64,000 nucleotides of DNA from Paramagnetospirillum magnetotacticum MS-1 (GTDB taxonomy: Bacteria > Pseudomonadota > Alphaproteobacteria > Rhodospirillales > Magnetospirillaceae). The stretch is from contig NZ_JXSL01000030.1 in assembly GCF_000829825.1 (NCBI RefSeq), positions 69,501 to 133,500 on the forward strand, given 5' to 3'. How positions within the stretch are numbered: position 1 is the stretch's first letter; each line of letters starts with the position of its first letter. A program made the translations under genes and the position numbers. Shown one piece after another: positions 24,438 to 32,007 of the stretch. The notes under the pieces are model-generated. The model did no database searches. It saw only the letters and a program-made list of their open reading frames with translations, and was not told the origin of the DNA.

Positions 24438-26632
24438 TCCCTCGCTTCGGTTTCGGTCAAAGCCATACCCGCGTCGAGGACCGGCGCTTCCTTACGGGCC
24501 GTGGATGCTACACCGATGACGTCAACCTGACCGGTCAGTCATACGGCATGGTGGTGCGCTCGCTGTTGCCTCACGCCGATGTGAAGGTCAATGCCGAGGC
24601 GGCGCGGAGCATGCCCGGCGTGCTGCTGATCCTGACCTATGCCGAGATGGCGGAGCAGGGCGTTGGCCCCATGGTCTGCGGCTTTTTGCCCGAGAATGCG
24701 GTGCCACGCCATCCCCGCCCCGTCATCGCCGGCCCTCGGCCGCGCCATGCGGGCGAGCCCCTGGCCTTCGTGGTGGCCGAGACCCTGGATCAGGCCCGCG
24801 ACGCGGCGGAAGCGGTATTGGTGGACTATCACCCCCTGCCCCCGGTGGCCGAGGATGCCTTCGTCTGGGAGATGGGTGACGCGGCCAAGGTCGCCCAGGC
24901 CTTCGCCCAGGCCGCCCGCGTGGTGGAACTGAACCTCATCAACAACCGTCTGGCGCCGACGGCCATGGAGCCCCGCGCCTGCCTGGCCCGGCCCTTAGCC
25001 AGCGGACGCCTCGAACTGACCTCGGGTAGCCAGGGTGTGCACGAGATCAGGGATCGCCTTGCACCCGTCCTGGGCATCAAGGCCGAAAGCCTGGACGTCA
25101 TCACCCCCGATGTGGGCGGCGGCTTCGGCCTCAAGATCAGCCCCTTCCCGGAACAGGCCATGGCCCTGGTGGCGGCACGCATACTCGACCGACCGGTCAA
25201 GTGGACCGCCGACCGCACCGAAAGCTTCCTCACCGACACCCATGGGCGCGGCCATGTGAGCAATGCGCGCCTGGCCCTGGATGCAACGGGACGCTTCCTG
25301 GGCCTGCAGGTGGAGACGGTGGCCGATCTGGGCGCCTATATCTCCAATTACGGCGCCTATGTGCCCACCCTGGCCGGGACCGGCATGCTGACCGGGGTCT
25401 ATGACATCCCGGCCTTCCACGCCCGCGTGCGGGCCGTCCATACCAGCACCACGCCGGTGGACGCCTATCGCGGCGCGGGCAGGCCCGAGGCGGCCTATCT
25501 CATCGAACGGCTGGTAGACACCGCCGCGCGAGATACCGGGCTGTCGCCGGTGGAGATCCGCAAGCGCAACTTTATCCCGCCCGAGGCCTTCCCCTATGCC
25601 AGCGCGGGGCGCCACACCTATGATTCCGGCGAGTTTGCCCGGGTGATGGATGTGGCTTTGGAGCGATCCGGCTGGGCCGAATTCGAAACACGCCGCGCGG
25701 AAAGCAAAGGCCGCGGAAAGATGCGCGGCATTGGCCTGGCCTATTACATCGAGATTTGCGGCGGCACCTCGGGCGAGGACGTCACTTTGACGCTGACCCC
25801 CGATGGCGGCGCCGAGATCCTGGTGGGCACCCAATCCAACGGCCAGGGTCACGAGACCGCCTATGCCCAGATGGTCGCCGCCGAGCTTGGCCTGGCGATG
25901 GAGCGTATCCGGGTGGTCCAGGGCGACACGAGGCGCATCGCCAAAGGCGGCGGCGCCGGCGGATCGCGCTCGCTGTCCCAACAGGGCGGCGCCATCGCTT
26001 CGGCCGTGGAATCCTTTATCGAGCATCTGCGTCCCCAGGCCGCCAAGCTGTTGCAGGCCGAACGAGCGGAATTCGAGTCGGGCCGTTACCGGGCGGGAGA
26101 AAGCTCGGTGTCCTTCGCCCAGGTCCTGGCCGAAGCCGGAATGCCGCTCTCGGCCTCCCTGCGTTTCCGCCCTCCCGCCTCCACCTTCCCCAATGGCTGC
26201 CATGTGTGCGAGGTCGAGGTGGACCCGGAAACGGGCGAGACCGAGATCGTCCGATATACCATCGTCGATGATGTGGGCACCGTGCTCAATCCGCTGCTGC
26301 TGCGGGGCCAGATCGTCGGCGGCGCCGTCCAAGGCATCGGTCAGGCCCTGCTGGAACATGCCGTCTTCGATCCCGAAAGCGCCCAGCCGCTGACGTCGAG
26401 CCTGATCGACTATGCGGTGCCCCGGGCGGCCCATATCCCCGAGATCGACTTTTCCACCGTGGAAATCCCCTGCCGCACCCATCCTCTGGGGCTCAAGGGC
26501 GCGGGCGAGGCCGGAACCATCGGCGCGGCGCCCGCCGTGATCAACGCCGTGTGTAATGCGCTGGGTATCCGCCATATGGACATGCCCGCCACGCCTCTGG
26601 CGGTTTGGAACACCTTGAACGGAAAGCCTTGA
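24434..26632 (+). CDS. xanthine dehydrogenase family molybdopterin-binding subunit (CoxL-like form II)
   Basis: A 732-residue large subunit of the molybdenum hydroxylase family. Visible are the N-terminal RVEDRRFLTGRGCYTDD, PDVGGGFGLK, the active-site loop AYRGAGRPEAAYLIERL of the form II type (true CO dehydrogenases have AYXCSFR), GTQSNGQGHETAYAQ and the catalytic Glu in KGAGEAGTIGAAP. It should bind Mo-pterin cytosine dinucleotide and hydroxylate an unknown substrate. The usual FAD and [2Fe-2S] subunits are not adjacent, which is odd. Its ribosome site (GGAG) lies inside the end of the AT-rich gene that it overlaps by four bases. Confidence 0.9.
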   Translation: MIPRFGFGQSHTRVEDRRFLTGRGCYTDDVNLTGQSYGMVVRSLLPHADVKVNAEAARSMPGVLLILTYAEMAEQGVGPMVCGFLPENAVPRHPRPVIAGPRPRHAGEPLAFVVAETLDQARDAAEAVLVDYHPLPPVAEDAFVWEMGDAAKVAQAFAQAARVVELNLINNRLAPTAMEPRACLARPLASGRLELTSGSQGVHEIRDRLAPVLGIKAESLDVITPDVGGGFGLKISPFPEQAMALVAARILDRPVKWTADRTESFLTDTHGRGHVSNARLALDATGRFLGLQVETVADLGAYISNYGAYVPTLAGTGMLTGVYDIPAFHARVRAVHTSTTPVDAYRGAGRPEAAYLIERLVDTAARDTGLSPVEIRKRNFIPPEAFPYASAGRHTYDSGEFARVMDVALERSGWAEFETRRAESKGRGKMRGIGLAYYIEICGGTSGEDVTLTLTPDGGAEILVGTQSNGQGHETAYAQMVAAELGLAMERIRVVQGDTRRIAKGGGAGGSRSLSQQGGAIASAVESFIEHLRPQAAKLLQAERAEFESGRYRAGESSVSFAQVLAEAGMPLSASLRFRPPASTFPNGCHVCEVEVDPETGETEIVRYTIVDDVGTVLNPLLLRGQIVGGAVQGIGQALLEHAVFDPESAQPLTSSLIDYAVPRAAHIPEIDFSTVEIPCRTHPLGLKGAGEAGTIGAAPAVINAVCNALGIRHMDMPATPLAVWNTLNGKP

Positions 26633-26646
26633 ATGGAACGCCTTGA

Positions 26647-27423
26647 ATGACCCTGCCTACCGATCTTTCGCCCCTGCTCGCCCCCCTGGAAGACCTGGCC
26701 CGCCAAGCGGGCGCGGTAATCATGGAGGTCTATAATTCCGACTTCGCCGTGCGCGACAAGACCGACGCCTCGCCGGTTACCGAGGCCGACGAAAAGGCGG
26801 AGGCCATCATCTTGCCGGGACTGGCGGCGCTTACCCCCGGCGTGCCCGTGGTGGCCGAGGAATCGGTGGCGGCCGGGCGCATTCCCGAGATCGGCTCCGG
26901 CCCGTTCTGGCTGGTGGACCCCCTGGACGGCACCAAGGAATTCATCAAGAAGAACGGCGAGTTCACAGTGAATATCGGCCTGATCAGAGACGGCGTTCCG
27001 GTGTTGGGCGTGGTGCTGGCACCGGCGCGCGGCGAATTATGGTCGGGCACCGGCACCACCGCCTTCAAGGCCGATTCCCAGGGCCGCCGCCCCATCGCCT
27101 GCCGCCCCATTCCTGCCACGGGCGCCGTGGCCATGACCTCGCGCTCGCACCGTAACCCCGAAGCCATGGGCAAATGGCTGGCGCAATTTCCCGGCGTCAG
27201 CCTGGATTTCGCGGGCTCGTCCCTGAAATTCTGCCTGGTGGCCGAGGGCGCCGCCGATCTCTATCCCCGCTTTGGCCCCACCTGTGAATGGGACATCGCG
27301 GCGGCCAGCGCCGTGCTGATGGCGGCGGGCGGCAGTGTCGAAACCTTCGAGGGCAGGCCCATGGCCTATGGCAAGACGCCCAAATTCCTCAACCCGGACT
27401 TCATCGCGCGGGGCAAGGCGTAA
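26647..27423 (+). CDS. cysQ: 3'(2'),5'-bisphosphate nucleotidase
   Basis: A 258-residue inositol-monophosphatase-fold enzyme that hydrolyses PAP to AMP and phosphate, protecting sulfate assimilation. The metal site shows VVAEESVAAGRIP (Glu), WLVDPLDGTKEFIKKNGEF (Asp-x-Leu-Asp-Gly-Thr) and CEWDIAAASAVLMAAGG (Asp), all canonical for CysQ. It starts 14 bases after the oxidoreductase gene with a weak ribosome site and may be co-transcribed with it. No other sulfur gene is nearby. Confident family assignment. Confidence 0.93.
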   Translation: MTLPTDLSPLLAPLEDLARQAGAVIMEVYNSDFAVRDKTDASPVTEADEKAEAIILPGLAALTPGVPVVAEESVAAGRIPEIGSGPFWLVDPLDGTKEFIKKNGEFTVNIGLIRDGVPVLGVVLAPARGELWSGTGTTAFKADSQGRRPIACRPIPATGAVAMTSRSHRNPEAMGKWLAQFPGVSLDFAGSSLKFCLVAEGAADLYPRFGPTCEWDIAAASAVLMAAGGSVETFEGRPMAYGKTPKFLNPDFIARGKA

Positions 27424-27496
27424 TTCCCTCAATAAGCGCGACCGCCAAAACGTGACAGCACTGAAAAGATCTTGATTTTTTGGCTGATTTGCGAGA

Positions 27497-27667
27497 CCAT
27501 TTGTGGGTGACGGGACCTCCCGCCACCAAACAGCCGCCGTAATGCACGTACGGTGACTTGGAGACAGCTCACAACCGGAAATGGTTGTGGCGGCGCGCGA
27601 CACCGCCCCTGGGGCCGTCCCTACGACAAGCGTCAGAAAAGGCCGCTGGCTCGTCCGGCGGCCTTTT
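27497..27667 (+). ncRNA. candidate structured non-coding RNA ending in an intrinsic terminator
   Basis: The 371-base gap between cysQ and the GNAT gene contains nested complementarity. GGGAC (27512-27516) pairs with GTCCC (27617-27621); CCGTA/TACGG (27537-27541/27549-27553) and CACAACC/GGTTGTG (27570-27576/27583-27589) form internal hairpins. A terminator with flanking A- and T-runs closes the unit. No convincing reading frame is present. The shape, one long closing stem with internal loops and about 170 nt, is compatible with a 6S-like or other regulatory RNA, but I cannot assign a family. The 5' end is approximate. Confidence 0.4.
27637..27667 (+). terminator. intrinsic terminator with A/T flanks
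   Basis: AAAAGGCCGC (27637-27646) pairs with GCGGCCTTTT (27658-27667) across an 11-base loop. The T-run on both strands makes it a good, possibly bidirectional terminator. No protein gene ends close by on the plus strand (cysQ ends 214 bases upstream), so it probably ends the candidate RNA. Confidence 0.7.
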
Positions 27668-27736
27668 CGTTTGTGGCGATAGCGCGGACCCAGCCAATTC
27701 GCCATGCCTCCATGCGTTGAGGCCCTAGCGATTTAT

Positions 27737-27754
27737 GTTGCAGTGCAGCATAAA
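27737..27754. promoter_or_regulatory. candidate PhaR box upstream of the GNAT gene
   Basis: GTTGCAGTGCAGCATAAA repeats the TGCAGTGCAGC core and TAAA of the site before the PhaJ-like gene at 4210-4225. The site is nearly palindromic (ATGTTGC/GCAGCAT) and 41 bases before the GNAT start. Confidence 0.45.
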
Positions 27755-27794
27755 CATCCTATCTCATGGTCAGACCAGTTACAGGAGGTCGGCC

Positions 27795-28391
27795 ATGCTG
27801 ATCCGCAGACTTTACACCCACGAACGCGCCGATTACGCCGCCCATCTGCGGCGGCTGTCGCCCGATGACCGCCGCTTGCGCTTTGCCCGCTCGGGCGTAG
27901 CCGATCAGGTGATCGACGATTATGTGGCCGCCATTGGGGCGGGCGACCTGATCCTGGCTGCGTTTGCCGATGACGTACTGGTGGGCGCCGCCCATGTGGC
28001 CCTGAACGGGTCCGTGGCCGAAGTGGGCGTCAGCGTCGATGGGGGTCACCGCACCGACGGAATCGGTTCGCAGTTGCTGCGTCAGGCCGTCGCCTTCGCC
28101 CGCAACCGCCGGGCCGAAAAGCTTTACACCCTGTGTCTGTCGGACAACCGGTCCATGGTGGCTCTGGCGCGGCGCACGGGAATGACGGTCCATTTCGAAG
28201 GCGGCGAGGCCGAGGCTTTCCTGGACTTGCCCCCGCCCGACCCGGTGACGGTGACCGAGGAAATCAACAGCGGCCTGTTCGCCGTCTTCCACGATTGGGC
28301 CGAGATGATGGATACCTACAGCGCCATGCTGGTGAATGCCTCTTCGGCGGAGCCCATCTTGGAAGCGACAGGATTGGCGCGGACGGCCTGA
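27795..28391 (+). CDS. GNAT-family N-acetyltransferase
   Basis: A 198-residue acetyl-CoA-dependent acyltransferase. The GNAT core is seen as AEVGVSVDGGHRTDGIGSQLLRQAVAFARNRRAEKLYTLCL, where HRTDGIG corresponds to the acetyl-CoA pyrophosphate loop (Q/R-x-x-G-x-G/A). An N-terminal LIRRLYTHERADYAAHLRRL and a C-terminal extension of about 55 residues follow the pattern of GNATs found fused to acyl-CoA synthetases. AGGAGG lies seven bases before the ATG. A PhaR-like site upstream hints at co-regulation with PHB genes. Acceptor substrate unknown. Confidence 0.88.
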   Translation: MLIRRLYTHERADYAAHLRRLSPDDRRLRFARSGVADQVIDDYVAAIGAGDLILAAFADDVLVGAAHVALNGSVAEVGVSVDGGHRTDGIGSQLLRQAVAFARNRRAEKLYTLCLSDNRSMVALARRTGMTVHFEGGEAEAFLDLPPPDPVTVTEEINSGLFAVFHDWAEMMDTYSAMLVNASSAEPILEATGLARTA

Positions 28392-28444
28392 CGGGGGGCT
28401 TTCGCCCCTTTCCCGGCCGGGGGAGAATGAATTATGGTTCGGGC

Positions 28445-29413
28445 ATGAGCCAGCATTCCCGCATCGAAATCCTGTCCGCCAGCCCGGCCGCCATCGCGCG
28501 GGCGGCCCGGGAACTGGCAGAGGGCGGACTCGTCGCCTTTCCCACCGAAACGGTCTATGGGCTGGGCGGCGACGCCACTTCGGACCTGGCGGTCGCCGCC
28601 ATCTTCAAGGCCAAGGGCCGCCCCAGTTTCAACCCGCTAATCGCCCATGTGAGCAGTCTGGATCAGGCCGCCGCCCTGGTGGAGATCGGCGCGGACGCCC
28701 ATCGTCTGGCCGAACGTTTCTGGCCCGGCCCCCTGACCCTGGTGCTGAAACGCCGCGCCGCCTCGCCCGTATCGCTACTGGCTTCGGCGGGACTTGATTC
28801 CGTGGCGGTGCGCATGCCCGACCACCCGACGGCCCTGGCCTTGATCAAGGCGGCGGGGCGCCCCCTGGCGGCGCCCTCGGCCAATCTTTCGGGCCGCGTC
28901 AGCCCGACCCGGGCCGACCATGTCGCCCAATGCCTGGATGGCCGCATCGCCATGGTGCTGGATGGCGGGCCGTGCCGGGTCGGCGTGGAATCCACCGTCT
29001 TGGACCTTACCGAGGAACCGCCGACCCTGCTGCGCCCCGGCGGCGTCACCGCCGAGGAACTGGAAGCCGTGCTGGGCCGCCCCTTGCGCCGCGCCCTCGA
29101 GACCCCGGACGCGCCGCGCTCGCCCGGCCAGTTGGCAAGCCATTACGCGCCCTCGCTCCCCGTGCGTCTCGATGCCCTGGCCGCCGAACCCGGCGAGGCG
29201 TTGCTGGGCTTCGGCATCGCCCCGGAATGCGTCCTCAACCTGTCGCCCAAGGGCGATCTGGACGAGGCCGCCGCCCATCTCTTCGCCATGCTGCGCGCCC
29301 TGGATCGTCCGGACTATCTCGGAATCGCCGTCATGCCCATCCCCGAGCGGGGACTGGGATTGGCCATCAACGACCGTTTGAAGCGCGCGGCCGCGCCACG
29401 GAGTCCCTCTTGA
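28445..29413 (+). CDS. L-threonylcarbamoyladenylate synthase, Sua5 type
   Basis: Makes threonylcarbamoyl-AMP for the universal t6A modification of ANN-decoding tRNAs. The YrdC domain has GLVAFPTETVYGLGGDATSD, KGRPSFNPLIAHV, RMPDHPTA and PSANLSGRVSPTRADHV. At 322 residues it is the long Sua5 form with a C-terminal Sua5 domain (SPGQLASHYAPSLPVRLDA) joined by a linker. The start is ATG 28445 (MSQHSRIEIL), which gives the normal N-terminus. The stop overlaps the TTG start of the following FAD oxidase gene. Family assignment is firm. Confidence 0.94.
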   Translation: MSQHSRIEILSASPAAIARAARELAEGGLVAFPTETVYGLGGDATSDLAVAAIFKAKGRPSFNPLIAHVSSLDQAAALVEIGADAHRLAERFWPGPLTLVLKRRAASPVSLLASAGLDSVAVRMPDHPTALALIKAAGRPLAAPSANLSGRVSPTRADHVAQCLDGRIAMVLDGGPCRVGVESTVLDLTEEPPTLLRPGGVTAEELEAVLGRPLRRALETPDAPRSPGQLASHYAPSLPVRLDALAAEPGEALLGFGIAPECVLNLSPKGDLDEAAAHLFAMLRALDRPDYLGIAVMPIPERGLGLAINDRLKRAAAPRSPS

Positions 29414-30813
29414 GTAACATCGACCAATTGGCCGCCATCGTCGGCCCCGGCAACGTCATCACCGACTCCAACGACCTCGCGCCCTATCTGGTGGAGGAGC
29501 GCGGCCTTTATCACGGCGCCGCCTTGGCCGTGGTCCGCCCAAACTCGACCGCCCAGGTGGCCGAGGTGGTCAAGCTCTGTGCGAGCGCTGGCATTCCCAT
29601 GGTGCCCCAGGGCGGCAATACGGGGCTGTGCGGCGGGGCCGTGCCGTCCGAGGACGGGCGGGCCGTGGTGATCTCCACCGAGCGCCTGACCCGCATCCGC
29701 GCCGTGGATCCGGTGGACTTCACGCTGACCGCCGAGGCGGGCTGCATCCTGTCCAATCTGCAGCAGGCGGCGGCCGAGGCGGACTGCCTGTTCCCCTTGA
29801 GCCTGGGCGCCGAGGGCTCGTGCCGCATCGGCGGCAATATCTCCACCAATGCCGGGGGCACCAATGTGCTGCGTTACGGCAATACCCGCGATCTGGTCCT
29901 GGGTCTGGAAGTGGTGCTGCCCGACGGGCAGGTGTGGAACGGCTTGAAGCGCCTGCGCAAGGACAATACCGGCTATGCGCTGCAGCATCTGTTCATCGGC
30001 GCCGAGGGCACGCTGGGACTGATCACCGCCTGCGTGCTGAAGCTGTTCCCGCGTCCGCGCGAGATTGCCACCGCCTTCGTGGCCCTGTCCGATCTGGAAG
30101 CCGCCCTGCCGCTTTTTGCCCGCGCCCGCACCGCCAGCGGCGATTCGGTCACCGCCTGCGAACTGGTGCCGCGCATCGGTCTGGAATTGGGAATGCGCCA
30201 TGTGCCAGGGGTGCGCGATCCTTTCGAGAGCCCCCATGACTGGATGCTGCTGCTGGAATTGTCGTCGTCACGGCCCGGAGGCTTGCGCGACGCCCTGGAG
30301 GAGGTGCTGGGTCAGGCCTTCGAGGACGGGTTGGCGGTGGATGCGGTGATCGCCGAAAGCGATGCCCAGCGCTCCGATTTCTGGCGCATCCGCGAGGCCA
30401 TCCCCGAGGCCCAGAAGAAAGAGGGTGGCTCCATCAAGCATGACGTGGCGGTGGCAACCTCACGCGTGCCCGAGATGATCCGCCGATGCACGAGCGCGGT
30501 CGAGGCCGCCATGCCCGGCATCCGGGTCGTGCCCTTCGGCCATCTGGGTGACGGCAACACCCATTTCAACCTGACCCAGCCACCAGATGCGGACAAAGCC
30601 GCCTTCCTCACCCGCTGGGAGGAGATGAACCGCATCGTCCACGACATCGTGGTCGAAATGGAAGGCTCCATCTCGGCCGAACATGGGATCGGCCGCCTGA
30701 AGGTGGACGAACTGGTCCATTACAAGCCGGAAATCGATCTGAATCTCATGGCGCGGATCAAGAAGGCCTTTGATCCCAATGGGTTGATGAATCCGGGAAA
30801 GATCCTGCGCTGA
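29410..30813 (+). CDS. FAD-binding oxidoreductase, GlcD/D-lactate dehydrogenase type
   Basis: A 467-residue flavoenzyme of the VAO/PCMH family that oxidises a 2-hydroxy acid (D-2-hydroxyglutarate, D-lactate or glycolate). The FAD domain shows PMVPQGGNTGLCGGAVPS and RIGGNISTNAGGTNVLRYGNTRDLVLG; the C-terminal part shows FGHLGDGNTHFNLTQ (metal/substrate His) and the typical end SISAEHGIGRLK...DPNGLMNPGKIL. Translation must start at TTG 29410, overlapping the Sua5 stop by four bases (TTGA), with GGAG upstream; no ATG fits. The organisation suggests coupling to the tsaC/sua5 gene without functional link. The exact substrate is unresolved. Confidence 0.9.
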   Translation: MSNIDQLAAIVGPGNVITDSNDLAPYLVEERGLYHGAALAVVRPNSTAQVAEVVKLCASAGIPMVPQGGNTGLCGGAVPSEDGRAVVISTERLTRIRAVDPVDFTLTAEAGCILSNLQQAAAEADCLFPLSLGAEGSCRIGGNISTNAGGTNVLRYGNTRDLVLGLEVVLPDGQVWNGLKRLRKDNTGYALQHLFIGAEGTLGLITACVLKLFPRPREIATAFVALSDLEAALPLFARARTASGDSVTACELVPRIGLELGMRHVPGVRDPFESPHDWMLLLELSSSRPGGLRDALEEVLGQAFEDGLAVDAVIAESDAQRSDFWRIREAIPEAQKKEGGSIKHDVAVATSRVPEMIRRCTSAVEAAMPGIRVVPFGHLGDGNTHFNLTQPPDADKAAFLTRWEEMNRIVHDIVVEMEGSISAEHGIGRLKVDELVHYKPEIDLNLMARIKKAFDPNGLMNPGKILR

Positions 30814-30875
30814 ATCGTCACAGGCCCGCACCTTTCGCTGTTCCACCGCAAGCCGCGTGTCTATAATCCGCCCCC

Positions 30876-31994
30876 ATGTCGGGGATCACGCGATACATGA
30901 TGCGCCAGATGCTGGTGGGGATGATTTTCGTCTCCGCCGCCCTGGCCTGCGTCTTGTGGCTGACCCAGTCGCTGCGCTTCGTCGAGATGATCGTCAACAA
31001 GGGCCTGTCCATCGGCGCCTTCCTGAAACTGACCATCTTGCTCATGCCGGGCTTCCTGGTGGTGATCATCCCCATCTCGCTGTTCGCGGTGGTGCTCTTC
31101 ACCTACAACCGGCTGATCGCCGACCGGGAACTGATCGTCCTGCGCGCCGCGGGCCTCAGCCACCTTTCCCTGGCGCGGCCCGCGATCATTTTGGGACTGG
31201 CGGTCAGCGCCGTGGGCTATCTGCTCAGTTGCTGGATCATTCCGCACACCGTGCGCAGCTTTCATGAAATGCAATGGACCATCCGCAACGACATCGGCAA
31301 TGTGTTGTTGCAGGAAGGCATGTTCAACAAATTCGGCGAAGGTCTGACCATTTACGTCCGCTCGCGCACTCCCAACGGCGAACTCACGGGCCTCTTGGTC
31401 CACGACAAGCGCCACCCCCAGCGCGCCGTCACCTTGATGGCCGAGCGCGGCGCCCTGGTCTATACCGAACAGGGCCCCCGCGTCCTGATGATCAACGGCA
31501 ACCGTCAGGAAGTGACGCCGGGAACCGGCAAGCTGTCCCTGCTCTATTTCGACAATTATACGGTGGACTTCAACACCGCCACCGGCAACAAGCCCGACCG
31601 CTTCCGCGACGCCCGCGAGAGGTCCACCCTGGAACTGCTGTCCATGGATGACAGCATGGAAAACAAGGGGGAACTGCGCCGGTTCAAGTCCGAGCTGCAT
31701 TCCCGCCTGGCCTCGCCGCTCTATAATCTCGGCTTTCCCTTGCTGGCGGCGGCGGTGTTGCTGACGTCGGGCTTCGACCGGCGGGGGCAGACCGTGCAGG
31801 TGATGGTCTCCGCGGCCCTGATGGTGGCGGTCCAGGCCCTGGCCTTGGGCGCGTCGAACCTGTCTTCCGGCAATCTCGCCTTCGTCCCGCTCATCTACCT
31901 CAACGCCACCCTTCCCATCGCCTTCGGTCTGTGGGTCCTGGCGCGGCCGCCATGGCCGCGCCGCCGGACCGCGCCGTCCCTCGGCGCCGCGTGA
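30876..31994 (+). CDS. lptF: LPS export ABC transporter permease LptF
   Basis: A 372-residue YjgP/YjgQ-family permease: N-terminal helices (GMIFVSAALACVLWLTQSLRFVEMIV), a helix pair around residue 70-115, a periplasmic beta-jellyroll (about 135-265) and three C-terminal helices. With LptG and LptB2 it extracts lipopolysaccharide from the inner membrane. The segment LVHDKRHPQRAVTLMAERGAL and ...NGNRQEV marks LptF rather than LptG. lptD follows 13 bases later, where most alphaproteobacteria have lptG first; lptG is missing here. Confidence 0.92.
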   Translation: MSGITRYMMRQMLVGMIFVSAALACVLWLTQSLRFVEMIVNKGLSIGAFLKLTILLMPGFLVVIIPISLFAVVLFTYNRLIADRELIVLRAAGLSHLSLARPAIILGLAVSAVGYLLSCWIIPHTVRSFHEMQWTIRNDIGNVLLQEGMFNKFGEGLTIYVRSRTPNGELTGLLVHDKRHPQRAVTLMAERGALVYTEQGPRVLMINGNRQEVTPGTGKLSLLYFDNYTVDFNTATGNKPDRFRDARERSTLELLSMDDSMENKGELRRFKSELHSRLASPLYNLGFPLLAAAVLLTSGFDRRGQTVQVMVSAALMVAVQALALGASNLSSGNLAFVPLIYLNATLPIAFGLWVLARPPWPRRRTAPSLGAA

Positions 31995-32007
31995 CGGAAT
32001 CCTCAGG

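Noticed and set aside
24434-26632. True aerobic CO dehydrogenase (CoxL form I)
   Set aside because: The active-site loop reads AYRGAGR, the form II pattern, not AYXCSFR, and no coxM or coxS is adjacent.
27497-27667. Assignment of the candidate RNA as tmRNA, SRP RNA or RNase P RNA
   Set aside because: The conserved cores of these RNAs (for example the GGAAGGAAGCAGCC-type SRP loop) were not found.
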